A DNA stretch of 64,000 nucleotides from Methylobacterium sp. 17Sr1-1 (GCF_003173775.1 NZ_CP029552.1:3458001-3522000); one strand, 5' to 3'. Positions 24,438 through 33,722 are shown, numbered from the stretch's first letter. Notes: generated from the sequence alone by a model not told the origin. Translations and numbers: made by a program.

Positions 24438-25319
24438 TCACCCCGCCAGGTAGGCCGCCAGTTCCTCCGGCGCGCCGGTCGGGAACGTCTCCCGCAAGTG
24501 GTCCAGGAAGGCGGAGACCCGGGCGCTGAGGAGCCGCCGCGACGGGTAGAGCGCCCACAGGGCGATCTCCGATCCCGCCACGTCGCCCCAGGCGACCAGC
24601 CGGCCGGCGGCGATGTCGTGGGCGACGAGGGAGACCGGCAGGCGCGCGGCGCCGAGGCCGGTGCGGACCGCGTCGCGGATCATCACGAGCGACGACAGGG
24701 CCAGCACCGGTGCGACGGCGAGGCTCGACCCGTCCGCCAGGGCCCAGACCGTCCGGTCCTCCATCGCGCGCACCACCGCCGGGGCGCATCCCCCTTCCGC
24801 CGGGCGCGCGAGGCCGGGTCCCGCCACCACCACCATCCGGTCGCGCAGGAAGGCCCGCCCGACCAAACCCTCGTCCGGATCCGGGTCGACCCGGATCACC
24901 AGGTCGTAGCCCTCCTCGACCATGTCGACGGCCCGGTCCTCGGTCGTGACCGCGAGGCGGACCTCCGGATATTTCAGTGCGAAGCCCGCCGCGACCTTGC
25001 CCATCGCGACCTGCGAGAACAGCAGCGGCGCGCTGATCCGCAGGCGGCCCCGCACCCGGCCCCCGCCCGCGGCGATCGCCGCCGCGGTCTCGTCGAGCTC
25101 GGTCAGCAGGGCGCCTGCCCGCGCGGCGAGCGCGCGCCCCTCCTCGGTCAGGGTCAGGACCCGCGGGCCGCGCTCGAACAGGCGCAGGGACAGGCTCGCC
25201 TCCAGTTCCGCGACCCGGCGCGACAGGGTCGCCTTCGGCCGGCCCGTCGCGCGGGCGGCGCGCCCGAACCCGCCGTGACGGGCGACGACGACGAAATCGG
25301 CCAACGCGAGCAGGTCCAT
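24438..25319 (-). CDS. LysR family transcriptional regulator
   Basis: A 293-residue regulator. HTH residues 1-60 (MDLLALADFVVVARHGGFGR, then RPKATLSRRVAELEASL) are followed by the effector domain with LFSQVAMGKVAAGFALKYPE and DRMVVVAGPGLARP. It belongs to the large subgroup often found divergent from quinone-oxidoreductase or NmrA-like genes, as here: the NmrA-like gene starts 120 bp away on the other strand. The ATG at 25319 was chosen over an in-frame GTG at 25349 because the HTH begins there. It probably senses an electrophile, quinone or aromatic compound, which is inference from its partner. Confidence 0.87.
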   Translation of the reverse strand: MDLLALADFVVVARHGGFGRAARATGRPKATLSRRVAELEASLSLRLFERGPRVLTLTEEGRALAARAGALLTELDETAAAIAAGGGRVRGRLRISAPLLFSQVAMGKVAAGFALKYPEVRLAVTTEDRAVDMVEEGYDLVIRVDPDPDEGLVGRAFLRDRMVVVAGPGLARPAEGGCAPAVVRAMEDRTVWALADGSSLAVAPVLALSSLVMIRDAVRTGLGAARLPVSLVAHDIAAGRLVAWGDVAGSEIALWALYPSRRLLSARVSAFLDHLRETFPTGAPEELAAYLAG

Positions 25320-25357
25320 CCGTTCCACCCGAGCGATCGTTCCACTCACGAGACGGT

Positions 25358-25374
25358 GCGTCCAGATCGGACGC
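25358..25374. promoter_or_regulatory. Inverted repeat between LysR and NmrA-like genes
   Basis: GCGTCCAGATCGGACGC has perfect 6-nt arms around a 5-bp centre. It is centrally placed in the 120-bp divergent intergenic region (39 nt from the LysR start, 66 nt from the NmrA-like start), as expected for a LysR binding site controlling both genes. Confidence 0.45.
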
Positions 25375-25439
25375 CTATCGGTCCGAACCTGGATCGCTCA
25401 TCTTGCCTGTGTGTTCAACGACGAACCCGGAGCAATCCC

Positions 25440-26306
25440 ATGACGATCCTGGTGACAGGCGCCACCGGCACGGTCGGCCGCCACGTGGTCCGGCAGCTCG
25501 CCCGGCGCGGGGCCGATATCCGCGCCCTCGTCCGCGATCCTGCCAAAGCGGATCTCCCGACGGGCGTCGCGGTTGCGCAGGGCGACCTCCTCGACGTCGA
25601 CGCGATGCGCGGCGCGCTGTCGGGCGTCTCCACCCTGTTCCTGCTCAACGCGGTGGTGCCCGACGAATTCACCCAGGCGCTCGTCGCCCTCAACCTCGCC
25701 CGCGAGGCGGGGGTCGCGCGGGTGGTCTACCTGTCGGTGATCCACAGCGACCTCTTCGTGAACGTGCCGCACTTCGCCGGCAAGTACGGCGTCGAGCGGA
25801 TGATCGAGGCGATGGGGTTCGAGGCGACGATCCTGCGCCCGGCCTACTTCATCGACAACGACCGGACCGTCACCGACGTGGTGCTGAAACACGGCGTCTA
25901 CCCGATGCCGCTCGGCCACAAGGGCCTGGCGATGGTCGATGCAGGCGATATCGGCGAGGTCGCGGCCCTGGAACTGATCCGGCGCGAGCGGAGCGCCGGA
26001 CCGCTCCTGCGCCTCAACGTGGTCGGACCCGACACGCTGACCGGTCCGGACGTCGCGGGCATCTGGTCGGAGGCGCTCGGCCGCCCGATCGCCTATGCGG
26101 GCGACGACACGGCCGCGTTCGAGCGGTCCTTGCGGGCCTTCATGCCGCCCTGGATGGCCTTCGACATGCGCCTGATGAGCGAGCGCTTCCGGACCGACGG
26201 GATGATCCCGGAGCCGGGCGACCGCGAGCGCCTGACCGCGCTGCTCGGGCGCCCCTTGCGCGCCTACCGCGACTTCGCCGCCGGCGTGGCGGCCTCCGCC
26301 GGGTAG
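25440..26306 (+). CDS. NmrA/NAD(P)H-binding atypical SDR
   Basis: A 288-residue protein of the NmrA-like atypical SDR group. The Rossmann motif GATGTVGRHVVRQLARRG is at residues 7-24, and the sugar-binding-like C-terminal part ends AFMPPWMAFDMRLMSERF. These proteins bind NAD(P) and act as quinone oxidoreductases (QorB-type) or redox-sensing regulators. The catalytic YxxxK is replaced by the HFAGKYGVERMIEAMG region, in line with NmrA or QorB rather than classical SDRs. It is divergent from, and probably controlled by, the LysR regulator 120 bp upstream. Confidence 0.87.
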   Translation: MTILVTGATGTVGRHVVRQLARRGADIRALVRDPAKADLPTGVAVAQGDLLDVDAMRGALSGVSTLFLLNAVVPDEFTQALVALNLAREAGVARVVYLSVIHSDLFVNVPHFAGKYGVERMIEAMGFEATILRPAYFIDNDRTVTDVVLKHGVYPMPLGHKGLAMVDAGDIGEVAALELIRRERSAGPLLRLNVVGPDTLTGPDVAGIWSEALGRPIAYAGDDTAAFERSLRAFMPPWMAFDMRLMSERFRTDGMIPEPGDRERLTALLGRPLRAYRDFAAGVAASAG

Positions 26307-26385
26307 GTCCCTTCGGCCGCCGCCGATGCGATGAGGCCGCCCCCGTCCCCGGCCCCGCACGGGCCGGCCGACGGGTGCGGCTGCC

Positions 26386-27465
26386 TCAGACGGAGGGCGC
26401 GAGCGTCTCGGCCGGTCCCCGGCCGATGCGGCGCGCCCAGGCGATCGACGGCTTCTCGACGAATTCGTAGAGGCATTCGGCCAGCAGCAGGGCCGTCGGA
26501 ATCGCCAGTGCCACGATGACGGGAACCGGCAGGAGGCCGGACAGCCCCGTCTTCAGGCCGTCGAGCAGCACGACATGGGTGAGATAGAGGCTGTAGGAGA
26601 TCCGGCCGAGCCACAGCAGGACGGGCAGCATCAGCACCCGGCCCATGACCGGCCATTCCAGCGCGAGGACGATCAGGAGGATCGCGGCGATCAGGCTCAG
26701 CTGATCGAGCAGGACGCTCATCAGGACGAGCGCGGCGACGAAGCTCGCCAGCGGGTAGCGCGCGACGGCGGTGAAGACGGTGCGCCGGCCGTGGCAATCC
26801 CAGGCCAGGAACGCGCCGACGCCGAAGCAGACGGCGAACCGTGCGGTGATCACGGCGGCCGCGACGGGATCCGCCGAGCCGTAGGGGAACTGCCCGATCC
26901 GCAGGGCGACGAACGCCGCTTCGGTGCCGAGGAAGAGGACGGCCATGGCCCAGAAGGCCGCGCGCGGCCGCCGCAGGATGACGAAGCAGATCAGCGGCAT
27001 GACGAGCGACAGGCGGATCTCGTAGACGAGAGACCAGCTCGGTGGATTGATCGACGTGCCGGCGGGATGGCCGGTAAAGGCGAGGTAATGCAGCCAGCCC
27101 GCCGGATCGACGATCCCCGTACCGGCCGCCACCAGCATGCCCCCCAGCCCGGCGACGAGATAGGGCGGATACAGCCGGGCGAACCGTCGCGCGGCGTAGC
27201 GCGCGTAGCCGTCGCGCCGGCGACCGTTCCAGAGGGCGGTGGCGAGGACGGTGCCGCTCAGCACGAAGAAGAAGATGACGAAGCTGCGGCCGTTGGCGAA
27301 GACACGCAAGGGAGTGTGGTTCAAGGTGCCGTCCGGCAGGGCCATCTGCAGGCAGTGCGTCACCAGCACGCCGAACGCCGCCACGCCGCGCAGGGCATCG
27401 AGGGCATGGTAACGGCCCGGCTCGTGGCGCTCGGCCACGCCGCCGGCACTCCCGATCGGCGCCAT
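26386..27465 (-). CDS. Acyltransferase 3 family membrane protein
   Basis: A 359-residue inner-membrane protein with about ten hydrophobic helices. The N-terminal YHALDALRGVAAFGVLVTHC holds the conserved RG and catalytic His of the AT3 family (OafA/NodX/OatA). RSFVIFFFVLSGTVLA and ARRFARLYPPYLVAG are further hallmarks, and the protein ends WARRIGRGPAETLAPSV. Such enzymes O-acetylate or O-acylate lipopolysaccharide, exopolysaccharide, glucans or antibiotics from cytosolic acyl donors. The ATG at 27465 is preferred to a TTG 27 nt upstream. It is monocistronic, followed in the genome by the LysR/NmrA module. The acceptor is unknown. The 258-bp AT-rich region upstream (27466-27723) shows no gene. 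Confidence 0.88.
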   Translation of the reverse strand: MAPIGSAGGVAERHEPGRYHALDALRGVAAFGVLVTHCLQMALPDGTLNHTPLRVFANGRSFVIFFFVLSGTVLATALWNGRRRDGYARYAARRFARLYPPYLVAGLGGMLVAAGTGIVDPAGWLHYLAFTGHPAGTSINPPSWSLVYEIRLSLVMPLICFVILRRPRAAFWAMAVLFLGTEAAFVALRIGQFPYGSADPVAAAVITARFAVCFGVGAFLAWDCHGRRTVFTAVARYPLASFVAALVLMSVLLDQLSLIAAILLIVLALEWPVMGRVLMLPVLLWLGRISYSLYLTHVVLLDGLKTGLSGLLPVPVIVALAIPTALLLAECLYEFVEKPSIAWARRIGRGPAETLAPSV

Positions 27466-27723
27466 TCGCTTGCCTATCCTGGTCTTGGACAATATTCCGG
27501 TATGCTACAGGCGGAGCCTTAATATTTTATAGATTCGAGTATCGCGAATTCTTGTATAGACGTTGATTGATCGAATCCCATCCGCCCGAGCGATGGCGTC
27601 TCGTCCGGCGAGAGTCGGGTGTGCCGGTCTCTTCGGGCGACGGAGTCGTCGGTCCGCCGCGCCGCCGGTCGCTTTCCTCGGGTCCCGCGGGCGTCGTGGC
27701 GGCCGGAACGCCGGAAGGAGGCT

Positions 27724-28347
27724 CTATGGATCGTCGCCTCGGCGGCAGCGCGGGATGCCGTCCAGGAGGCTGAGCGACGGAATGTAGAGATGGGCCAATC
27801 TCGACGGCGAGATCCCGTCGCGAGCGGCGACGGCCATGCCTTGGAGGATGGCGGTATACAGATCCGCCAGCGCTCCGATCGGGAGATCGGGCCGCAGCCG
27901 GCCCTCGGCAACGTCCCGTTCGATCCGCGCCGCGATATGGTCGCTCCGTTCTCGGCGAAGCTCGGACAGCTTGTCCTGGATCTCGGGGGATGCCGGAGCA
28001 TTGCCCGCCGCCGCCATCACGATGAAGCATCCATAGGGATGGCGGGGCTGGGTGAAGAGGGTGATCGCGGCATCGAACATGGCGGCCAAGCCATGGGCCG
28101 CATCCCGTGCGTCGTTCAAGGCGGACAGCAGGCCCACCGCATAATGCTCGCAGTAATGCTGCACGGCCTCGCAGAACAGCGCCTCCTTGGAGCCGTAGGC
28201 GGCGTAGAGGCTGGGCGAATTGATCCCCATCGCCGCGACGAGGTCCCCCATCGACGTCGCCTCGTACCCCTTGCGCCAGAACGCCATCAGCGCGCGATCC
28301 AGGGCGTCCGTACGGTCGAAACGTCTGGGGCGGCCCCGCTCGGCCAT
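27724..28347 (-). CDS. TetR/AcrR family transcriptional regulator
   Basis: A 207-residue regulator. The N-terminal HTH spans about residues 10-55 (RFDRTDALDRALMAFWRKGY, then GINSPSLYAAYGSKEALF), followed by a helical ligand-binding domain. The start at 28347 has GAGAGG 6-11 nt upstream. It is divergent from an SDR gene that is followed by an MFS pump, the classic arrangement for a repressor that senses the pump's substrate or the SDR's substrate. It shows the YAAYGSKEALF form seen in the branch close to regulators of SDR and nitroreductase genes. Ligand unknown. Confidence 0.88.
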   Translation of the reverse strand: MAERGRPRRFDRTDALDRALMAFWRKGYEATSMGDLVAAMGINSPSLYAAYGSKEALFCEAVQHYCEHYAVGLLSALNDARDAAHGLAAMFDAAITLFTQPRHPYGCFIVMAAAGNAPASPEIQDKLSELRRERSDHIAARIERDVAEGRLRPDLPIGALADLYTAILQGMAVAARDGISPSRLAHLYIPSLSLLDGIPRCRRGDDP

Positions 28348-28410
28348 GCGCGCCTCTCTTTCTGTGTCGTTTGGCATATAATTCCCTCGACAGGATTCTC
28401 CCACCCGCCT

Positions 28411-28436
28411 ATTTGTGTGTCGATCAGCACATAAAT
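28411..28436. promoter_or_regulatory. Candidate TetR operator in the divergent promoter
   Basis: An imperfect 26-bp palindrome starts ATTTGTGTG and ends GCACATAAAT, centred between the TetR gene and the SDR gene. It lies 11-36 nt before the SDR start, downstream of a TATAAT at 28377-28382 on the plus strand. Binding here would block SDR-MFS transcription. It is much more AT-rich than the surrounding DNA. Confidence 0.5.
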
Positions 28437-28446
28437 GGAGCGACCG

Positions 28447-29196
28447 ATGCCGACCTCCTCGTTCTCCGGACGAACCGTGCTCGTGACCGGCGCGGGCGGC
28501 GGGATCGGCCGGAGCATCGCGGCAGCCTTCGCCGCCGAGGGTGCGAGCCTGGTGCTGACCGGGCGACGGAAATCGGAACTGGACGAGACCGCGAGGCTGG
28601 TCCGCGAGCGCGGCGGCGAGGCCCGCGTGTATGCCCTCGACGTCACCGACGAGGCCGCGTTCTCGGCGATGGTGGCCGGGATCGGCAGGCTGGACGTCGC
28701 GGTGAATGCCGCCGGCACCCTCGTGGCGGGGGCGATCGACGACATAGAGGCGGAGGCGTTCTCGCGCGTCCTCTCGGTCAACGTGCTCGGCCTCTGGTTG
28801 TCGATGAAGCACGAGATCCGGGCGATGAAGGCGAGTGGCGGCGGGGCCATCGTCAATATCGGGTCGAATGTCGGCGCGCGCCTCGTGCGCCCGTCCCTGG
28901 GGGCCTATGCCGCCTCCAAGGCCGCGGTCAGCTCCCTCACCCGAACGGCGGCGATCGAGGCGATCCCGCACGGCATCCGGATCAACGGCCTGTGCCCCGG
29001 CCCCGTCGATACGCCGATGTCCATCCGGCCGGGCGAGGACCGCCAGGGGCGGGATGCCCGGATCGCCGCCACCAATCCGTCCCGGCGGGTCGCGCAGCCG
29101 ACCGAGATCGCCGGAGCGGCGCTCTGGCTCGCCTCCGGGGCCGCCGGCTACATCGTCGGGCAGGACATCGTGATCGATGGCGGCGCCTCAGCCTGA
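28447..29196 (+). CDS. SDR family oxidoreductase
   Basis: A 249-residue classical short-chain dehydrogenase/reductase. The cofactor motif TGAGGGIG is at residues 14-21, NAAG near 85, and the catalytic YAASK tail of the active site around 153-157. The C-terminal GQDIVIDGGAS is standard. The ATG at 28447 has GGAG 8 nt upstream; another ATG at 28435 lies inside the candidate operator. It is co-oriented with the MFS gene (gap 16 nt) and divergent from a TetR gene. The substrate is probably a small ketone or alcohol linked to whatever the MFS pump exports. Confidence 0.88.
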   Translation: MPTSSFSGRTVLVTGAGGGIGRSIAAAFAAEGASLVLTGRRKSELDETARLVRERGGEARVYALDVTDEAAFSAMVAGIGRLDVAVNAAGTLVAGAIDDIEAEAFSRVLSVNVLGLWLSMKHEIRAMKASGGGAIVNIGSNVGARLVRPSLGAYAASKAAVSSLTRTAAIEAIPHGIRINGLCPGPVDTPMSIRPGEDRQGRDARIAATNPSRRVAQPTEIAGAALWLASGAAGYIVGQDIVIDGGASA

Positions 29197-29212
29197 ATCG
29201 GAGACCGTCACG

Positions 29213-30457
29213 ATGGCCGAAACCCGATCCGCGACCCTGAACAGACCGGCGACACCACTCGTGGTGTATAGTCTCGGTCTGACGATCTTCGCGCTGACCA
29301 CCTCCGAGTTCATGGTTGCCGGCATGATGCCGGCGCTGTCCGTGGGCCTCGGCTCCTCCGTCGCGAAGATCGGCTATCTCATCGCGCTCTACGCCGTGGC
29401 GATGGCGGTCGGCGGCCCCCTGGTCACGGCGCTGCTGCTGCACGCGCGGGCGCCGGACAAGCCGGCCCTCCTCGTGTTGCTGATCCTCTACGTCGCGGGC
29501 GGTGTGCTGGCGGCCGTCGCGCCGGGCTACGGCGTAATGGCGGTCGCCCGGGTCGTGACGGGGGCCACCAGCGCGGCATGTTTCGGGGTCGCCCTCACCG
29601 TCGCGGCAGGGCTGGCCGGTCCCGAGGCGCGGGGCAGGGCGGCGTCGATCGTGCTCGGCGGGCTGATGCTCGCGCCCGTCCTCGGGCTTCCGGTCACCAC
29701 CTGGATCGGCCAGACGTTCGGGTGGCGGGCGAGCTTCTGGTCCGTGGCAGGGCTCTCGGCGCTCTGCACCGCCATCGTCCTGTGGGTCGTCCCCTCCACC
29801 CATCGCCGGGAGGCCCAGGCCGGGCTGGCACCGGAACTCGCGGCGCTGAAGAGCCGCGGGCTGTGGGCGGCCTACGCCACGAGCGGCCTCATCATCGGCG
29901 CGACCTTCGCCGCCTTCAGCTATGCCGGTCCGCTCCTCGTCTCGGCGGTGGGCTTCCCGGAGAGCGCGCTGCCGATCCTGCTGGCCGTCTACGGGGTCGC
30001 CAACGTGGTCGGCAACCTGATCGTCGGGCGTTTCGCCGATCGCTACACCATGCCGATCCTGGCCGGCGGCCTCGTCCTGCTTTCCGCGGCCCTGGCGGCC
30101 TTCGGGGCCTTCGCGTCGCACGGCTCGGTCGCCCTGACGGCCTTCCTGGTGATCGGCCTGGTCGGCGTTCCGATGAATCCGGCGATGGTCGCACGGGTGA
30201 TGCGGGCGGCGCATCCCGGCGCCCTGGTCAACACGATGCACACCTCGGTCATCACGACCGGGCTGGCTTTCGGCACCTGGGCGGGAGGGGCTGCGATCGA
30301 TGCCGGCTTCCGGCTCACGGCACCGTTATGGATCGGATTCGTCCTGGCCCTTCTCGGTCTCGCCAGTCTTCTCGCCGGCCGTGCGGCCGGCGCGAGACGG
30401 ATGATCGCCGAGGCGTCGCCGCGGCGATCCACCGGAACGCCCGATCTCATCCGATGA
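29213..30457 (+). CDS. MFS transporter (DHA1-type efflux pump)
   Basis: A 414-residue, twelve-helix inner-membrane transporter. The start TIFALTTSEFMVAGMMPALS resembles the AraJ/YdhP/Bcr-like drug and sugar efflux branch (DHA1). GRFADRYTMPILAGG gives the loop motif in the second half and VVTGATSAACFGVALTVAAG the TM5 region. The ATG at 29213 follows CGGAGACCGTCACG. It is transcribed with the SDR gene and very likely repressed by the divergent TetR protein. It exports small hydrophobic or sugar-like compounds; the substrate is not identifiable. Confidence 0.88.
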   Translation: MAETRSATLNRPATPLVVYSLGLTIFALTTSEFMVAGMMPALSVGLGSSVAKIGYLIALYAVAMAVGGPLVTALLLHARAPDKPALLVLLILYVAGGVLAAVAPGYGVMAVARVVTGATSAACFGVALTVAAGLAGPEARGRAASIVLGGLMLAPVLGLPVTTWIGQTFGWRASFWSVAGLSALCTAIVLWVVPSTHRREAQAGLAPELAALKSRGLWAAYATSGLIIGATFAAFSYAGPLLVSAVGFPESALPILLAVYGVANVVGNLIVGRFADRYTMPILAGGLVLLSAALAAFGAFASHGSVALTAFLVIGLVGVPMNPAMVARVMRAAHPGALVNTMHTSVITTGLAFGTWAGGAAIDAGFRLTAPLWIGFVLALLGLASLLAGRAAGARRMIAEASPRRSTGTPDLIR

Positions 30458-30513
30458 CGGGTGCCACTCCGATGGGCCCGGCACGCGCGGTCCCGGGTGG
30501 TCCTGCCGCGGAC

Positions 30514-30535
30514 GATCGATCGACTGTCATCGATC
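30514..30535. terminator. Possible bidirectional terminator hairpin
   Basis: GATCGAT and ATCGATC, arms of 7 nt with an 8-nt loop, lie between the convergent MFS and dihydrofolate reductase genes. There is no T-tract, so the call is weak. Confidence 0.3.
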
Positions 30536-30561
30536 AGCCCATCAAAGGCTGGAGACGGGCC

Positions 30562-30966
30562 TCAGCCCCGCCCCCGCCCCACCAGCCAGGCCGGATCGAA
30601 CCAGCGGTCGGCCTCGCCGTCATAGGGCAGGCGGGTGATGTCCCATTGCTGGATGAAGGGCGCGTAGACGTTCCAGACCGCGATGCCGCCGCCGACATAG
30701 ACGCGCCGACCGGGATAGCGCGCCAGCACCGCGAGCGGGTCCTCGTGCGAGCGGATGATCGCGATGGTGCGGTCCTGGTAGGCGAAGTCCGGCACGGCCT
30801 CGATGGTCTTGGGGCCCGCGATCAGCACGTGGCCCTGCGTCACGGCGAAGAAACGCGTCACGTCCTCGACGTAGAGCGGGTCGGTGTTGCCCTCCCAGGG
30901 CAACCGCCCGTGGAGGCCGAGCTGGCCCCGCTGCCCGATGGCGCACATCGCCCGCACGTCGATCAT
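30562..30966 (-). CDS. folA: Dihydrofolate reductase, short form
   Basis: A 134-residue protein of the DHFR family, which reduces 7,8-dihydrofolate with NADPH. It shows the substrate-loop motif IGQRGQLGLHGRLPW near the N-terminus and the cofactor motif RRVYVGGGIAVWNVYAP near residue 88. It is about 25 residues shorter than E. coli FolA, and the end (DRWFDPAWLVGRGRG) lacks the usual final beta-hairpin. It could be the housekeeping enzyme of this strain or a divergent paralogue; no thyA adjoins it. The symbol is given on family grounds only. Monocistronic. Confidence 0.75.
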   Translation of the reverse strand: MIDVRAMCAIGQRGQLGLHGRLPWEGNTDPLYVEDVTRFFAVTQGHVLIAGPKTIEAVPDFAYQDRTIAIIRSHEDPLAVLARYPGRRVYVGGGIAVWNVYAPFIQQWDITRLPYDGEADRWFDPAWLVGRGRG

Positions 30967-31062
30967 CGGCTCGGCATCCTCCGGTCCGGGCTCGAAAGGC
31001 CCCGGACCGACTGATAGCCCGCCCGCCGGGCCGGGGGCCAGCCGGCCGAAGGGCGGGGGCTC

Positions 31063-31132
31063 ACGATCGGCAAATTACGATCGGCAAATTACGATCGGCA
31101 AGTCACGACCGACAAGTCACGACCTGCAAGCC
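31063..31132. repeat. Five 14-bp tandem repeats
   Basis: The unit ACGATCGGCAAATT occurs twice exactly and then as ACGATCGGCAAGTC, ACGACCGACAAGTC and ACGACCTGCAAGCC. The array decays towards the GGDEF-EAL gene and covers its stop codon (31117), so the last units encode the C-terminus. A satellite-like array of this type can vary in copy number between strains. Confidence 0.85.
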
Positions 31133-33312
31133 ACTGCCTCCCGGCCCGTCTCCTTCCGCGCCGCCCGGCCCGCATTCCGGACCTCCGGCAAAGCGGCCGC
31201 CGGCATCGGCTTGCCGTAGAGGTAGCCCTGGAGCTGGGTGCAGCCCTCCCGGCGCAGGCAGGCGGCCTGGTCGGGGGTCTCGACGCCCTCCGCGGTGGTG
31301 GCGATGCGCAGGCTGCGGCTGAGCCCGGTGATCGCCCGCACCACCGCCAGGGCCTCGTGGCTGTCGCAGATCTCGCGCACGAACGAGCGGTCGATCTTGA
31401 TCTTGTCGAACCGGAACGCGCACAGGTAGCTCAGGGACGAGTAGCCGGTGCCGAAATCGTCGAGCGCGATCCGGGCGCCGAGCTGCTTCATCTGTTCCAG
31501 CAGCGCGAGGTTGTTCGCCGAGGCGTCGAGCAGCACCGATTCGGTGATCTCCAGCTCGAGCCGGCCGGCGGGCAGGCCGGAGGCGGCCAGCGCCGAGGCC
31601 ACCTGGGCGGCGAGCGCCGGGCTGCGGAACTGCGCCGGCGACAGGTTGACGGCGACGCTGCGGCCGCTCGCCCAGCGGCTCGCCTCGTGGCAGGCCTCGT
31701 GCAGCACGAAGGCGCCGATCGCGTGGATCAGCCCGGTCTCCTCGGCGATCGGGATGAAGTCGAGGGGCGAGATCGGGCCGCGCACGGGATGCTGCCAGCG
31801 CAGGAGCGCCTCGTACCCGATCGTCTCGCCGTCCTGCGCCCGCACGACCGGCTGGTAGTGCAGGCGGAGTTCGCGCCGGGCGATCGCTCCGCGCAGGTCG
31901 GCCTCGATCAGGCGGCGGTAGCGGGCCGCGGTCGCGAAGGCGTCCTGGTAGCGCAGGAACCGGCCGCGGCCCCGGCGCTTCGCCTCGTAGAGCGCGAGGT
32001 CGCCGCAGCGCAGGAGCCCCTCGCCGCTGTCGGCATCGGCGGGCGCGAGGGCGATGCCGACGCTGAGGCCGGTCTCGATCCGCTGGCCCTCGACCTCGAT
32101 CGGCTCGCGCGCCGCCGCGATCAGCCGCTCGGCCAGGACCACCGCCTCTTCCTCCGCATCCGTGGCGACGAGCGGGGCGACGACGGCGAACTTGTCGCCG
32201 TTGAGGCGTGCCAGGCAATCGCCCGGGCGCAGGACCTCCCGGAGCCGACCGACCAGGGCCCGCAGCATCTGGTCGCCGACCGGATGGCCGAGGGTGTCGT
32301 TGATGCGCTTGAAATCGTCGAGGTCGATGCACAGCACCGCCGTACTGGTTCCGGCGCCGGATCCCGAAGCCGCCGCGGCCAGGGCCTCGCCGAGCCGCTG
32401 CCGGAACAGCTCGCGGTTGGGCAGCCCGGTCAGCCCGTCGTAATGGGCGAGATGATGGATCCGCATGCTCGCGGCGCGCTCCTCGCTGACGTCCTCGGCG
32501 ATGAGCAGGCCGTGGGGCGGCTGCTCGCCGTGCCCGCCGATCGCCAGGGCACGCATCCGGAGCGTGCGCAAGCCCCGGGCGGTCTGGACCGGCAGCTCGC
32601 GGGTGACGGCGGCGGGATCGCCGGCCCCCGCCGCGGCCGGCTGGCCGGCCGCCGCGGTCGGCTGGCCGGCCGCCGCGAGGGCGGTCTTCAGGAGCGCCGC
32701 GACGGCCGTCGGCAGGACCGCCTCCGCCGGCCGGCCGACCAGATGGCCGGTGCAGCCGCACAGCAGCAGCTCCGCCTGCCGGTTGGCGAGCCGGATCAGA
32801 CCCGTCGCGGCGTCCTGCACGACGACGCTCGAGGGCATGGTGGCGATCACGCTGTCGAGGAAGGACGTGGTCGCGGTCAGCCCGTCGCGGTGGCGCTCGG
32901 CGATCTCCTTGGCTTCCAGGAGCCGCAGCTCCTGCGCCCGCCGGTCGCTGCGGTCGCGGGTGATCTTGGCGAAGCCGACGAGGCGGCCGGCCTCGTCGCA
33001 GATCGCGTCGATGACGACCTCGGCCCAGAACGAGGTGCCGTCGCGGCGGATGCGCCAGCCCTCGGCCTCGAACCGCCCGGTCTCGCGCGCCTGGCGCAGG
33101 CCGGTCTCGGGCAGCCCCGCCGCCCGGTCCTCGGGCCGGTACAGGCAGGCGAAGTGCCGGCCGATCATCTCGTCGCCGGTGAACTGCTTGGCCCGCTCCG
33201 CCCCGGCATTCCAGTTCACCACGATCCCGTCCGGATCGAGCATGAAGATCGCGTAATCCGTCACGCCCTGGACGAGCAGCCGGTACATGACGTCGGTGCT
33301 TGTTGCAGTCAC
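31117..33312 (-). CDS. PAS-GGDEF-EAL protein (probable c-di-GMP phosphodiesterase)
   Basis: A 731-residue soluble signalling protein. A PAS domain at about residues 8-125 ([20 protein letters not shown] onward) is followed by a second PAS-like region (about 155-280), GGDEF (about 295-455) and EAL (about 470-715). The GGDEF motif is degenerate (LNGDKF), while the inhibitory-site RPGD five residues before it is kept. The EAL domain has [33 protein letters not shown] and KIDRSFV, so phosphodiesterase activity is likely, perhaps regulated by GTP binding to the dead cyclase domain. The PAS signal is unknown. The 3' end lies within a tandem-repeat array. Confidence 0.9.
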   Translation of the reverse strand: MTATSTDVMYRLLVQGVTDYAIFMLDPDGIVVNWNAGAERAKQFTGDEMIGRHFACLYRPEDRAAGLPETGLRQARETGRFEAEGWRIRRDGTSFWAEVVIDAICDEAGRLVGFAKITRDRSDRRAQELRLLEAKEIAERHRDGLTATTSFLDSVIATMPSSVVVQDAATGLIRLANRQAELLLCGCTGHLVGRPAEAVLPTAVAALLKTALAAAGQPTAAAGQPAAAGAGDPAAVTRELPVQTARGLRTLRMRALAIGGHGEQPPHGLLIAEDVSEERAASMRIHHLAHYDGLTGLPNRELFRQRLGEALAAAASGSGAGTSTAVLCIDLDDFKRINDTLGHPVGDQMLRALVGRLREVLRPGDCLARLNGDKFAVVAPLVATDAEEEAVVLAERLIAAAREPIEVEGQRIETGLSVGIALAPADADSGEGLLRCGDLALYEAKRRGRGRFLRYQDAFATAARYRRLIEADLRGAIARRELRLHYQPVVRAQDGETIGYEALLRWQHPVRGPISPLDFIPIAEETGLIHAIGAFVLHEACHEASRWASGRSVAVNLSPAQFRSPALAAQVASALAASGLPAGRLELEITESVLLDASANNLALLEQMKQLGARIALDDFGTGYSSLSYLCAFRFDKIKIDRSFVREICDSHEALAVVRAITGLSRSLRIATTAEGVETPDQAACLRREGCTQLQGYLYGKPMPAAALPEVRNAGRAARKETGREAVACRS

Positions 33313-33511
33313 GGCTGGCCGTCCCGTCTGCGGCCGGACCCCGGCCGGGTCCCGTATGATGGGGTTCCCTTGCGTCCTAATTGGGATGAAGGTCCTAAAA
33401 CCGTCTTAAATCGCGCCGCCGCAGAGCTCAAAAGGCGTCTGACTAAGAGGAAGGACCGCCTCTGACGCCTCGACGGGCATCTTATGCGTCGCAGGGGCGA
33501 AATGCCACATA

Positions 33512-33529
33512 ATAGGACTAAAGTCCTAT
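33512..33529. promoter_or_regulatory. Perfect palindrome upstream of the PAS-GGDEF-EAL gene
   Basis: ATAGGACTAAAGTCCTAT has perfect 8-nt arms and a 2-bp centre. It lies 200 nt before the PAS-GGDEF-EAL gene in a 410-bp gap (33313-33722) that is otherwise without genes. It could be an operator or a hairpin. Nearby the sequence GTCCTAA occurs several times. Confidence 0.4.
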
Positions 33530-33695
33530 ATTTGTCGGTGAAATAGTCGAGCGTCGGGCCTGGGGATAAAAGGCGTATCAGGCTGCAAGCCCTTCTCGCG
33601 GCACGGGCCGGCCCGCCTGCGAGGCGCCGGGATATCCGCGCGGCCCCCCGCGACCTGCACGCGCGGGCCCCTGCCGATCGAAACGATCAGCGGCG

Positions 33696-33714
33696 ACGGA
33701 GCCGCGGCGCGGCT
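33696..33714 (-). terminator. Hairpin downstream of the SDR-purF unit
   Basis: GGAGCC and GGCTCC arms with a 7-nt loop lie 9 nt past the SDR stop codon, followed by a second small stem (GATCG/CGATC). No T-tract is present, so it may be a processing or Rho-linked structure. Confidence 0.35.
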
Positions 33715-33722
33715 CCGCCCGG

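Noticed and set aside
26386..27492. TTG start of the acyltransferase at 27492
   Set aside because: No ribosome site is seen there, and the ATG at 27465 gives a typical N-terminus before the first helix.
29177..29213. MFS gene starting at 29177, overlapping the SDR gene by 20 nt
   Set aside because: The ATG at 29213 has a ribosome site (GGAG) and gives a normal N-terminus. The extra 12 residues (MAAPQPESETVT) have none.
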